Source: Flavobacteriales bacterium (GTDB lineage Bacteria > Bacteroidota > Bacteroidia > Flavobacteriales_F > PHOS-HE28). Taken from it: 64,000 nt of DNA. The position numbers and the translations under genes were made by a program. This document shows, one piece after another, positions 18,513 through 27,374 of this stretch. The DNA lies in NCBI GenBank assembly GCA_016702645.1, contig JADJDP010000017.1:1-64000 (forward strand), given 5' to 3'. The notes beneath the pieces were generated by a model that made no database searches, had not been told where the DNA came from, and saw only the letters and a list, made by a program, of their open reading frames with translations. Position 1 is the first letter of the stretch, and each line of letters starts with the position of its first letter.

Positions 18513-18531
18513 CCCTCCCCTCCCGATCGTG

Positions 18532-19594
18532 ATGCCTGACCACGCCCACTGGATGCAACGTTGCCTGCAGCTCGCCCGACTGGGAGCATCCAGTGCTGCT
18601 CCCAATCCACTGGTGGGTGCCGTTCTGGTACAGGAAGGTCGCTTGCTTGCCGAAGGCTGGCACCACCGCGCAGGACAACCGCACGCGGAAGTGAACTGCT
18701 TGCTTGCTTTCGGGGATGGACCGGTCCCTTCGGACGCTGTGTTGTACGTGAACCTGGAGCCGTGCAACCACCATGGACGGACGCCGCCTTGCACGGAACT
18801 GATCATCGAACGTGGAGTGAAGCAGGTGGTGATCGCACATTCGGATCCGTTCCCAGCGGTAAGCGGACAAGGGATCGAGCGGTTGCGAAGCGCCGGTGTC
18901 AGCGTGACCGTCGGGGTTGAAGAGGCGCACGCTCGTTGGACGAACCGCCGCTTCCTCACATCAGTGGAGAAAGCACGTCCCTACATCGTGCTCAAGTGGG
19001 CACAAAGTGGTGATGGCTTCCTCGATAGGCACCCGCGTGGAGAGCGCGTTGTGCAACGCATCAGCGATCCGGCGACCGATGTGCTCGTGCACAGGTGGCG
19101 CGGTGAAGAACAAGCGATCCTTGTTGGCAGCCGTACCGTGATCAACGACGATCCGCGTTTGAACGTGCGCCATGTGGAGGGTCGTTCGCCGATGCGCGTG
19201 GTCATCGACCGTGGGTGCAGGACGCCCGCTGGCTCGCATGTCTTCGATGGCAGCACGCCGACCTTGCTCTTCACATCACATGTCCGTCCGGAGTTATCGG
19301 TGGAGCAGCTGATCCTGGGGCAGAGCGATGACCCCATCGACAAGGTGCTCACCGAGTTGCACCTGCGCTCGATACGATCCCCTCCTGGTGGAAGGTGGCG
19401 CGGAGCTCCTGGGGCACTTCATCAAGCGCGATCTCTGGGATGAGGCACGTGTCATCATTGCGCCTGTACGATACATGGCCGGTACACCGGCACCGTTGTT
19501 CAACAACGCATCGGTGCGAACGCTTGCAAGTGGTCCGGATAAGATCGACTTCCACACACACCAACAAGCCCCTGCGGAGGAATGGTCTTGGTGA
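18532..19594 (+). CDS. ribD: Bifunctional pyrimidine deaminase/reductase RibD, frameshifted
   Basis: Carries out the second and third steps of riboflavin synthesis. N-terminal deaminase zinc site HAEV with PCNHHGRTPPC; NADPH reductase domain from about residue 145 (RPYIVLKWAQSGDGFL, ISDPATDVLVHRWR, ILVGSRTVINDDPRL). Near 19380 the frame shifts by one base; the continuation LLVEGGAELLGHFIK, then IIAPVRYMAGTPAPL, completes the reductase and ends at 19594. A GTG three bases earlier is in frame but the ATG at 18532 is preferred. Overlaps the EamA gene by 13 bases. ribH lies separately at 32705 and is also frameshifted; both would be needed for growth without riboflavin, which points to sequencing error. 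Confidence 0.92.
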
Positions 19595-20436
19595 TCCTCG
19601 CGGCACTGTGCGTGGCCGGGTTCGCCATCACCTTCAAATACTTCGAGCGCTTCGCGGTGCCCTTGCAAGCAGCCATCACGGTCAACTACTTGGTCGCGTT
19701 CGTCTGTGGTCTCATCATGCATCCACCGTGGAACGCCGGAGATACCTCTGCGCTGTGGCTTCCCAGTGCAGGCTTGGGTTGCCTGTTCGTGGCGGTGTTC
19801 TCCCTCACCGGTGTTTCGGCGCAACGGGCGGGTGCGGCGCGCACCACCATCGCAGGTCGCATGAGCCTCATGCTCACGGTGGTCGCCACCGCGTTCATCT
19901 TCAAGGAGCATGTGAGCTTGGGGACGTGGATCGGCATCGCACTAAGCCTGGCAGGCTTGATACTGACCATGCAACGGTCGGAGCACCGCAGCGGCAACCG
20001 TTCGTGGTTGCTTCCATTGATCATCTTCCTCGGTAGTGGCCTCTGTGATATCGGAGTGACGGTTGCCCAGCGCTCGTTCACCACCGGAACGACCGAAGCG
20101 GCGTTCACCACCTTGTGCTTTGGAGCCGCGTTCGCTTCCAGTATGGTGCTGCTGTTCCTGCGTAAAACAGGGGAAGAACTCCGCTCATCGAGGGCGTGGA
20201 TCGGGGGCACCGCGTTGGGAACGATCAACTACGCATCCCTGTTCCTCTTGGTGAGCGCTCTTGGACAAGGGGCCATGCCCGCCAGCACGATCTTCCCGCT
20301 CATGAACATCGGGGCCATCCTCTTCAGCACGTTCGCGGCGATCCTCTTGTTCAGGGAGGATCCGTCCGGGCGCCAATGGGTCGGGGTCATTGTATGTGTG
20401 CTGGCCCTGTCCATCATCATGGGAACCACAGCATGA
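19582..20436 (+). CDS. EamA/DMT-type transporter
   Basis: 284 residues, about ten hydrophobic segments in two five-helix halves, as in drug/metabolite transporters. Typical segments: LVILAALCVAGFAITFKYF, ARTTIAGRMSLMLTVVATAF with FKEHVSLGTWIGIALSLAGL, and ASTIFPLMNIGAILFSTFAA followed by LLFREDPSGRQW near the end. Inner-membrane exporter or importer of unknown small molecules. Located between ribD and a YigZ protein and overlapping both, so part of a ribD transcript; a flavin link is possible but not shown. Confidence 0.85.
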   Translation: MVLVILAALCVAGFAITFKYFERFAVPLQAAITVNYLVAFVCGLIMHPPWNAGDTSALWLPSAGLGCLFVAVFSLTGVSAQRAGAARTTIAGRMSLMLTVVATAFIFKEHVSLGTWIGIALSLAGLILTMQRSEHRSGNRSWLLPLIIFLGSGLCDIGVTVAQRSFTTGTTEAAFTTLCFGAAFASSMVLLFLRKTGEELRSSRAWIGGTALGTINYASLFLLVSALGQGAMPASTIFPLMNIGAILFSTFAAILLFREDPSGRQWVGVIVCVLALSIIMGTTA

Positions 20437-21044
20437 GCGTTGATCGTTATCGAACGGTCGCAGCCCGTGCAGAAGGAGTGCTTCGCGAAAAGGCAAGCAA
20501 GTTCATCGGCATCGTCGTTCCGATCCAGAACGAGGATGACTTCAAGATCGAACTTCAGCGGATCGTCACGGATCATCCTGGGGCACGGCATTTCTGCTTC
20601 GCGTACATCCTCGGTGAGGATGGCACGAGACAACGATCCAGCGATGCGGGTGAACCATCCGGAACAGCGGGTCTACCGATCCTGCGCGCGATCATCGGAT
20701 CGCAACTCACCTTCACCGCTGTGGTGGTGGTGCGCTACTTCGGTGGAACGCTACTTGGCAAAGGCGGGTTGGTGCAGGCGTACGGTGATGCCGCACGATC
20801 GGCGATCGCGAACGCGACCGTCGTTGAACGGATGGTGATGACCCACCTTCGGTTCTCGTGCTCCTTCGCGTTGTTCGAGAACCTGAAACGCGAACTCATG
20901 GCGATCGAGGGCGATGTGATCGAGAAACACTTCGATGAAGGTTGTTCCGGTATCGCGCGCGTCCCGAAAAGCAAGGCGGCGGAACTGGCCGACCGATGGC
21001 GCGGCATGAACATCAGTACACAGCCTGTCGATCAACCGAAGTAA
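20433..21044 (+). CDS. YigZ/IMPACT family protein
   Basis: 203 residues. N-terminal UPF0029/IMPACT domain: EKASKFIGIVVPI, HPGARHFCFAYIL, SSDAGEPSGTAGLPIL and VVVRYFGGTLLGKGGLVQAY are signature blocks. A C-terminal ferredoxin-like DUF1949 half follows. Bacterial YigZ is linked loosely to translation stress, by analogy with eukaryotic IMPACT; its molecular role is unclear. Starts within the stop of the transporter gene (ATGA) and is convergent with the thioesterase, overlapping it by 13 bases. Confidence 0.9.
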   Translation: MSVDRYRTVAARAEGVLREKASKFIGIVVPIQNEDDFKIELQRIVTDHPGARHFCFAYILGEDGTRQRSSDAGEPSGTAGLPILRAIIGSQLTFTAVVVVRYFGGTLLGKGGLVQAYGDAARSAIANATVVERMVMTHLRFSCSFALFENLKRELMAIEGDVIEKHFDEGCSGIARVPKSKAAELADRWRGMNISTQPVDQPK

Positions 21045-21439
21045 GGAGCAAGCACGTCGACCAACGACCGCGGCACCCGGCAGGGACGCATCGTTGAACG
21101 ATCCACGAACACAAGGGTGATGCTCGCCTCCGAGAGCAAGGTCCCGGCTTCGTTCAGCAACTCGTGCCGGAAAACGATCCGCACGGAGGGCATTGCTTCG
21201 ATGTGCGTCCGCAATGTCAGCAGATCATCGTAACGGGCAGGTTGGTGGTACTTCACGTGCAAGTCGTGGACCGGAAGCATGACACCTTCCTCCTCGATGC
21301 GCTTGTACGGGAAACCCAAGCTGCGCAACGCTTCCACACGTCCAACTTCGAAGTATTCGGCGTAGTCCCCGTAGTACACGTAGCCCATCTGGTCGGTCTC
21401 GCCATAGCGAACGCGCAACTGCGTGGCGTGGGTGAACAT
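21032..21439 (-). CDS. YbgC-like acyl-CoA thioesterase
   Basis: About 135 residues from MFTHATQLRVRYGE; a start at 21460 is also possible. Hotdog fold of the 4-hydroxybenzoyl-CoA thioesterase type: RYGETDQMGYVYYGDYAEYF holds the catalytic Asp and the HxxY-like segment, followed by HVKYHQPARYDDLL. Cleaves short or medium acyl-CoA thioesters; substrate not predictable. The upstream 390 bases are noncoding. Confidence 0.88.
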   Translation of the reverse strand: MFTHATQLRVRYGETDQMGYVYYGDYAEYFEVGRVEALRSLGFPYKRIEEEGVMLPVHDLHVKYHQPARYDDLLTLRTHIEAMPSVRIVFRHELLNEAGTLLSEASITLVFVDRSTMRPCRVPRSLVDVLAPYFG

Positions 21440-21833
21440 GTCGGCAAGATAGCCGGGCATGCGCGCACCCTTGGAACCAAGTTGCCTCGTGCTCCGCACT
21501 GGACTACCTTCACCGCAGCAACGCGATGGACCACCGACCCGTTCCACATCCGACCGGCCCGTACACGAACGCGATCGATGGCGATCACGGCACTGTTCGC
21601 ATGTACACAACAAGTGCGACATTCGCAAACCCGCGCCCAGCAAGGCGTTCGGAGGACATGATGCAATGTGACGGCTGCGTAAAATTTTCCTTGCCGTCAA
21701 GTGAGCTGTCGCGTTTTTTTTTCACTTTCTTCGATCCATATTTGCGCCCCTTCCCACCACCTCGCTCAACGATGCGTTGTGATGTGAATGACCACCGAAC
21801 CACCAATCACCTCGAACGACCGCAGCTAGTTCC
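21440..21833. other. Intergenic region upstream of dnaA
   Basis: About 390 bases between the divergent thioesterase and dnaA genes. No convincing gene. The right half holds an AT-rich patch (AAAATTTTCC near 21681 and a run of nine T near 21714), a promoter-like CATATTTG at 21737, and ordinary sequence afterwards. No clear TTATCCACA-type DnaA boxes were seen, so an origin here is not supported. Confidence 0.5.
21737..21744 (+). promoter_or_regulatory. Candidate -7 promoter element for dnaA (CATATTTG)
   Basis: Seven of eight matches to TAnnTTTG, about 90 bases before the dnaA start. Confidence 0.45.
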
Positions 21834-23265
21834 ATGAAGAAAGACCACGAGAAGACATGGGAGCGGTGCCTGGAAGTGATCCAAGACAACGTGAGCCCGC
21901 AGAGTTTCAAGACCTGGTTCGAACCGATCAGGGCGTTGAAGCTGCAGGACAGTGTGCTCACGATCCAAGTGCCGTCGCAGTTCTTCTATGAATGGCTGGA
22001 AGAGCATTACATCAGCCTGCTGAAGAAAACGATCCGCAAGGAGCTCGGCACCGACGGCCGCTTGGAGTACTCCATCATCATGGAGAACGGATTCCAGAGC
22101 GCTCACCCCTACACGGTGAAAGTGCCGCAGAGCAACACGCGTGAAACGAAGAACCCGTCGGTATCCCTGCCGATCGATGTGGCGAACAGCCCCATCAAGA
22201 ACCCGTTCGTCATACCCGGCCTGCGCAAGATCAAGGTCGAGAGCCACCTCAACGCCAACTATTCCTTCGACAATTTCATCGAAGGCGATTGCAACCGATT
22301 GGCCCGTAGTGCCGGATATGCCGTGGCGCAGAAGCCCGGCGGCACCGCCTTCAATCCGTTGCTCGTTTACGGCGGCGTTGGTCTCGGAAAAACGCACTTG
22401 ATCCATGCGATCGGCATCGAGATCAAGAAGAACCACCCGGACAAGACCATACTCTACGTTCCTGCGGAGAAGTTCACGCAGCAGTTCATCGAAGCGGTGA
22501 AGAACAACACCGTGGGCGACTTCTCGCAGTTCTACCAGATGATGGACGTGCTCATCATCGATGATGTGCAGTTCCTCGCTGGCAAGGAGAAGACCCAGGA
22601 CGTGTTCTTCCATGTGTTCAACGCACCTGCACCAAAGCGGCAAGCAATTGGTGATCACCAGCGACAAGGCACCGGTGGAAATGGCCGGCATGGAGCAGCG
22701 TCTCCTCTCCCGCTTCAAGTGGGGCCTCAGCGCCGACCTGCAAACGCCCGGTCTGGAAACGCGCATCGCCATCCTGGAGAAGAAGATGTATGCCGAAGGC
22801 ATCGACCTGCCGAAGGAGGTGGTGGAGTACCTCGCCTACAGCATCACCACGAACATCCGTGAACTGGAGGGAGCGATGATCAGTTTGATCGCGCAAAGCT
22901 CTCTGAACAAGAAGGCCGTGACGCTCGATCTCGCGAAGCAGATGATCGACAAGTTCGTGAAGAACACAGCGCGCGAAGTGAGCATCGACTATATCCAGAA
23001 GGTGGTGTGCGATTACTTCGATCTGCCGATCGAACTGCTGAAGAGCAAGACGCGCAAGCGCGAAGTGGTGCAGGCCCGCCAGATCGCGATGTACTTCGCG
23101 AAGAAGATGACCAAGAGCTCACTGGCCAGCATCGGTGCGCACTGCGGCGGGAAGGACCACGCCACGGTATTGCATGCCTGCCGCACCGTGAACAACCTGC
23201 AGGAGACCGACAAGCAGTTCCGCGGTTACCTGGAGGATCTGGAGAAGAAGTTGAGCATACACTAG
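21834..23265 (+). CDS. dnaA: Chromosomal replication initiator DnaA, frameshifted
   Basis: AAA+ ATPase that binds and opens oriC. Domain I (WERCLEVIQDNVSPQSFKTW), linker, Walker A YGGVGLGKTHLIHA, Walker B VLIIDDVQFL, sensor I after VITSDK, sensor II in IRELEGAM, and the C-terminal DNA-binding helix-turn-helix with SLASIGAHCGGKDHATVLHA. A single extra base near 22628 (TTCAAC then one G before CACCTGCAC) splits the reading; the second frame starts HLHQSGKQLVITSD. Joined length about 477 residues, normal for Bacteroidota. An essential gene, so the shift is almost certainly a consensus error. Followed by a strong terminator at 23302. Confidence 0.97.
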
Positions 23266-23301
23266 GCTTCGCCAGGCTCAGCCTGACGATCCACTCCCAC
23301 T

Positions 23302-23335
23302 GAAAGGCCTCCGCGATCCGGGGGCCTTTCGCTTT
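23302..23335 (+). terminator. Rho-independent terminator after dnaA
   Basis: GAAAGGCCTCCG and CGGGGGCCTTTC pair with one mismatch around a short loop, followed by GCTTTT; 37 bases after the dnaA stop. Confidence 0.75.
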
Positions 23336-23351
23336 TCGCGACTTTCGCCCC

Positions 23352-23810
23352 GTGAAGATCCTCATGGTATGTCTAGGCAACATCTGCCGTTCGCCAATGG
23401 CGGAAGGCGTACTGCGCCACCTCGCCCGTGAACGTGGCATCGCGATCGAAACGGATTCCGCGGGCACCGGAGACTATCATGTGGGCGAAGCTCCTGATCG
23501 CCGCGCACAAGCCGCCATGCGACGAAATGGTATCGACATAAGCGACCTGCGAGCGCGACAATTCGTTGCTACCGACTTCGACCGCTTCGACCTGCTCTGC
23601 GCCATGGATGCGGACAACCTTCGCAACATGCGCAGGCTCGCACCTTCGCCATGCGCACGCTGCAAGGCGGTCCTGATCATGGATCACGCCGCGGATCATC
23701 CGTTGCGCGAAGTACCCGACCCATACTACGGTGGGGACAATGACTTCGATGACGTACACGACATGCTCATGGAGGCATGCACCAACTTGCTCGATCATGT
23801 CCAACGCTGA
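23352..23810 (+). CDS. Low-molecular-weight protein tyrosine phosphatase
   Basis: 152 residues with a GTG start. The catalytic P-loop VCLGNICRSPMAEG (CX5R) is at residues 7-20 and the general-acid loop DPYYGG near 125. Dephosphorylates tyrosine on proteins or small aryl phosphates; in Bacteroidota often unlinked to capsule genes, and no kinase partner is nearby. It starts 86 bases after dnaA and overlaps the RsmI-like gene by 14 bases, so these two are cotranscribed. Confidence 0.92.
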   Translation: MKILMVCLGNICRSPMAEGVLRHLARERGIAIETDSAGTGDYHVGEAPDRRAQAAMRRNGIDISDLRARQFVATDFDRFDLLCAMDADNLRNMRRLAPSPCARCKAVLIMDHAADHPLREVPDPYYGGDNDFDDVHDMLMEACTNLLDHVQR

Positions 23811-24525
23811 TCGATACGGGACGCTCTACCTGATGCCGGTATGGCTGGGTGATGGCGGTGGCATCGAGCAACTGCCCCCGGAGAACATCGCACTCGCGCA
23901 ACGGATCGATCTCTACTTCTGCGAACACGAGAAGACGGCGCGACAGATGCTGCGCCGCATGGTACCGGGGATCGATCTAGCGATCTTGGAGATGCACCGA
24001 CTGGACAAGGACAGTAAAGCGGCAGAGGTCGGCGACATGCTCAGGCTGTTGAAGGACGGTCGTGATGCTGCCATCATCAGCGAAGCGGGAATGCCAGGCA
24101 TCGCCGATCCGGGAGCGCGATTGGTGCAAGCTGCTCATGCAACGGGTGTGAACGTAGTGCCATTGATCGGACCGAGTTCACTGTTGCTTGCAATGGCAGC
24201 CTCTGGCTTGAACGGACAGCAGTTCACCTTCCACGGTTACCTGCCGGTGAAACCGCATGAACGCAAGCAAGCGATCAAGCGCTTGGAACAGGAGGCGATA
24301 CGGACCGGGGCTGCCCAACTTTTCATTGAGACCCCCTACCGCAATGATGCCCTGCTTGCCGATCTATTGAAGGAATGTGCGCCGGACACTGTGCTCACCA
24401 TCGCCATCGATGTGACACAAACGGGCGGTAGTGTTCGCTCGTGCGAGATCGCTCGCTGGCGAAAGGAGAAGCCGGAACTTGGAAAGCGGCCCGCCGTGTT
24501 CATTCTGGGCATCTGGCCGCGCTGA
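23797..24525 (+). CDS. RsmI-like tetrapyrrole-fold SAM methyltransferase
   Basis: 242 residues. Tetrapyrrole methylase fold: ISEAGMPGIADPGARLV is the RsmI signature, followed by VVPLIGPSSLLLAMAASGL, QFTFHGYLP and FIETPYRN. True RsmI methylates C1402 of 16S rRNA and begins with a (V)ATPIGNL loop; here that stretch is LMPVWLGDGG, and the C-terminal RsmI extension is absent. This shorter form is a common Bacteroidota paralogue whose substrate is not established. A GTP/SAM role on rRNA is therefore possible but unproven. Confidence 0.8.
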   Translation: MSNADRYGTLYLMPVWLGDGGGIEQLPPENIALAQRIDLYFCEHEKTARQMLRRMVPGIDLAILEMHRLDKDSKAAEVGDMLRLLKDGRDAAIISEAGMPGIADPGARLVQAAHATGVNVVPLIGPSSLLLAMAASGLNGQQFTFHGYLPVKPHERKQAIKRLEQEAIRTGAAQLFIETPYRNDALLADLLKECAPDTVLTIAIDVTQTGGSVRSCEIARWRKEKPELGKRPAVFILGIWPR

Positions 24526-25962
24526 CTAGTCGTTCGGCGTGGCGCAAGGCAGCGAGTCCTTGCCACCAGTGTGGTGCGCACCGCTGCGCTTGCCCTTGCA
24601 GAAGGGACTGCGGTGTATCATCCAACGCAAGCGGAAGTAGATGTCAGCCGCGTACACGTCGCGCGTATTGATGAAGGGGAAGATGTGATCAGTACCGACC
24701 ACCAGCCCTTCGAAGCGGAGCATGAAGCCCACGGAAGGACGGCGCAGATCGTACTCGTGCAGGGTGATGGGCAAGGCAGCTTCCACGTAGCGCGTCTCGA
24801 AGCGCGGAGTGATGGAAACGGAGTTTGTTCGGCGCAAGCGTGTGCTGTTCTGGAAGCTCACGTTCTGGACAGCTACAAGGGCCACATAGGTATTGTTCGC
24901 TACACGTTGATCGTACTGCAACGCGAGAGCGGTGGGTGTCCCGATGGAGAAGGACTCTTCCCGGTCCCAATTCGTCGCGGTGGAAAGGAGACTATCCAAG
25001 TCGCTCTCTTCATTCACCGGGATGTTCGTGTAGTCGCTGATGGAAGCGGTGCCCGTACTGATGCTACCCGCCTGCCCTTGCCTGAAGCGGAGGCCCCCGA
25101 GATCGAGCAGCGATAACCCGATACGGTAACGATAGCGCAAGGGGTCACAGCCGCCTGAAGCACGGTGCGGCATGTAGCCATCGGCTTCTTCCAGCGTGCG
25201 CTCGTAGGTAACGCCCAGGTCCGCACCCCAGCCGTAACCCGCGCTCATGGCTGGCATGGCGAAGCCATAACGAGCAGTGGCTTCATGCACCACGAGCCGT
25301 GCGCTATCGATCACCGTGTAGTCGAGCGTTTCGAACTGCAAAGCACCACCGGCATGCCCAAGGTTGTAATGGGCGTTGATACCCGCGCTGAACAACCCAA
25401 ATCCTTCGGCTTTCAGGATATGGGCATAATTGACGGCGAATTCGGTCCATGCGGCAGTGAGCACACGCACTCCTTCCTCTTGGTAGCGAATGCCGTGTTG
25501 CGGGCGATAACCCAGACCGTGGAAGATGAAGTTGCCCATGGCGGAAGAAATGCCGGTCGCACTCGTGTACGTCCGCATTCTTACGCCTGCACCTATGGTC
25601 CCTCTTCCGAGCGAGAGCGAGAAAGCGGGACCAAGCACGTTCGCTTGTACGAAACCACGATGCGCGCCACTTGTGGCACTTCGCATGATCACTTCACCAC
25701 CCGTACTTCCAGCGATGCCGCTGCGCACTTCGCCCACCAGCCTTTGCTCGCGCGAACTCCAGGCGACCAAACTATTCCATGCGTATAGATCCAGTCCCGC
25801 GAGACGGATGTCGGCGTAGGGCCACTGGCCGGCCGAACGCGCGGGGTTCAGGTAAGTGGCATCGTTGCCCGCGTAGTTGCTGTGGGCGATCCCGAAACGT
25901 TCCTGTGCCATCCCCGAAAGGACCTGGCTCAGACATAGGAGTATGACCACCCGTGCGCGCAT
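24526..25962 (-). CDS. DUF5723 outer-membrane protein
   Basis: About 478 residues from MRARVVILLCLSQ, with a signal peptide ending SGMAQE. The opening HSNYAGNDATYLNPARSA is the DUF5723/PorP-like start of Bacteroidota outer-membrane barrels, followed by many aromatic beta strands and internal glycine turns. The C-terminus is odd: after WMIHRSPF it ends in a basic, His-rich, low-hydrophobic tail (GAHHTGGKDSLP) instead of a terminal aromatic residue. Function unknown. Last gene of the nrnA-FKBP-FKBP series, 34 bases downstream of the second FKBP gene. Confidence 0.75.
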   Translation of the reverse strand: MRARVVILLCLSQVLSGMAQERFGIAHSNYAGNDATYLNPARSAGQWPYADIRLAGLDLYAWNSLVAWSSREQRLVGEVRSGIAGSTGGEVIMRSATSGAHRGFVQANVLGPAFSLSLGRGTIGAGVRMRTYTSATGISSAMGNFIFHGLGYRPQHGIRYQEEGVRVLTAAWTEFAVNYAHILKAEGFGLFSAGINAHYNLGHAGGALQFETLDYTVIDSARLVVHEATARYGFAMPAMSAGYGWGADLGVTYERTLEEADGYMPHRASGGCDPLRYRYRIGLSLLDLGGLRFRQGQAGSISTGTASISDYTNIPVNEESDLDSLLSTATNWDREESFSIGTPTALALQYDQRVANNTYVALVAVQNVSFQNSTRLRRTNSVSITPRFETRYVEAALPITLHEYDLRRPSVGFMLRFEGLVVGTDHIFPFINTRDVYAADIYFRLRWMIHRSPFCKGKRSGAHHTGGKDSLPCATPND

Positions 25963-25996
25963 CGCCGCGTTCCTACGCAAGGAATGAGCAAGGGTT

Positions 25997-26866
25997 CTAG
26001 CTGCCCCGCTCCACCGCCTGCAAGTGAACTGTGTATAGAACGGGTGACCAAGGGTCCAACGTGCCCGGAATGCCCTTTCCTCCGAACGCAAGGGAAGATG
26101 GTAGGATGAACCGCCCCTCCTGCCCTTCGCGGAGCAAGCTCACAGCGGTCTCGATACCCTGCACCAGCTGATCCGGTGTGCCGAAGATCCATGGAAAGGC
26201 TTGTCCATCGCCTCCATGTTCATCGAAGACCTGCCCATCCTCCAGTCGCTCGCCGGTCCAGGAGAGTTGCACCACTTGGCCGTTCTTCACCCGGTTGGTG
26301 TCGATGGCCGAGCCGGTGATGATGTAGTGGAGATCGCTCGTCCCCCATCGGGTCCATGTTTCACCCGAACGCTCGATGTAGGCATGGATCAAACGACGCT
26401 CATACCCTTCGGGGTCGTTCAGCTTCAAACGTGCGGCATCGGCGCGGATCTCGGAAGGCGTGCGGATGGCGAGCAAGGAAAGTTCGGTACACAACAAGGC
26501 CGTGTCCGGATGTTCCAGTGCATTCGCCCGCCAGAGTGCTTTCCATGGCCAAGCAGCCGTTGGCGCGATCACGCTCATGCTATCACCCACATGCAGACGT
26601 CGCAAGACCGGCCGCATGGCACCCTCGCGGAGGTCCTTCACCAAATACCACTGCTCGTTGCTCCAATAGGATCCGGGGGCTTCGCCCAAGCGTGCTGCCC
26701 GAAAGCGCACATGAACACTATCGCTGTCGTTCGCGAGTTGCCCACCTTCACCCAACGTGATGAAATGCAGGTGCACGTTCGAGCCAACGTCCTTGTATCC
26801 GGGATAGGGCGATCGACCGCATGCAACGACCCACAACAGCGCGAACAAAAGGACCAGCCTACTCAT
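25997..26866 (-). CDS. FKBP-type peptidyl-prolyl isomerase lipoprotein
   Basis: 289 residues. Signal peptide with lipobox WVVACG gives a lipid-anchored protein. The C-terminal 110 residues form an FKBP domain (VVQLSWTGERLEDGQVFDEH, FGTPDQLVQGIETAVSLLRE, FILPSSLAFGGKGIPG). The N-terminal 170 residues contain a second, diverged FKBP-like region (VHVRFRAARLGE, VKDLREGAMRPVLRRLHVGD). Acts on periplasmic or surface proteins as a folding helper. Overlaps the GldI-like gene by 8 bases. Confidence 0.82.
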   Translation of the reverse strand: MSRLVLLFALLWVVACGRSPYPGYKDVGSNVHLHFITLGEGGQLANDSDSVHVRFRAARLGEAPGSYWSNEQWYLVKDLREGAMRPVLRRLHVGDSMSVIAPTAAWPWKALWRANALEHPDTALLCTELSLLAIRTPSEIRADAARLKLNDPEGYERRLIHAYIERSGETWTRWGTSDLHYIITGSAIDTNRVKNGQVVQLSWTGERLEDGQVFDEHGGDGQAFPWIFGTPDQLVQGIETAVSLLREGQEGRFILPSSLAFGGKGIPGTLDPWSPVLYTVHLQAVERGS

Positions 26867-27374
26867 CAGGGGTCACCGATACCAACCCGATGCGATACAC
26901 CACGGAACTGCGCATGGGCACTTTGTCCTGATCACCGATAAGGCCGTGGGCACGATAGCTGGGGATCACGATCACGGCGCTATCCCCGGGTGAAAGGTGC
27001 TGGATGGCTTCATGCAGTCCACTCTCCACGTTGTCCATGCCAACGAGGAAGGACTCCGGTTCACCCCTCACCGTCGCGTAAGCGGTATCGCCGTTGAGCA
27101 GTTCCATTCGGTAGTGGACCTTGGCCCATTGCTCGGTGCGAATGCTATCGCCCGGAACATCCCGAAGCATTTGGTGACGGACACCCGTGCCGCTCTTGAT
27201 CAATCGGAGCGCATTGCGTTGTGCATAGAGGTCTATATCGCGGTCCTCCAGTTTCACCGCATCCCTGTTCTCCTGGACGAGATCCGTAGGGGCTTTCTTC
27301 GCCTGCTGGGACGGCACGACACCATCACCGTTGCACGCGGCGATCGCAAGGAGCAATGACGCGTAGAGCTTCAT
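26859..27374 (-). CDS. GldI-like FKBP lipoprotein
   Basis: 171 residues. MKLYASLLLAIAAC is a lipoprotein signal. The FKBP-like body (VHYRMELLNGDTAYATVRGE, FLVGMDNVESGLHEAIQHL, AVIVIPSYRAHGLIGDQ) matches the gliding-motility lipoprotein GldI, which in Flavobacterium is required for gliding and T9SS function. Size and the adjacent nrnA gene agree with the flavobacterial gldI neighbourhood (from memory). The start overlaps the nrnA stop (ATGA). Whether this organism glides cannot be told; the gene could simply support T9SS secretion. Confidence 0.7.
   Translation of the reverse strand: MKLYASLLLAIAACNGDGVVPSQQAKKAPTDLVQENRDAVKLEDRDIDLYAQRNALRLIKSGTGVRHQMLRDVPGDSIRTEQWAKVHYRMELLNGDTAYATVRGEPESFLVGMDNVESGLHEAIQHLSPGDSAVIVIPSYRAHGLIGDQDKVPMRSSVVYRIGLVSVTPDE

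Noticed and set aside
21440..21833. Chromosomal origin upstream of dnaA
   Set aside because: Only a weakly AT-rich patch; no clustered DnaA boxes were seen.
22600..22660. Programmed frameshift in dnaA
   Set aside because: No slippery heptamer or downstream structure is evident, and many unrelated genes in the window carry similar one-base errors.
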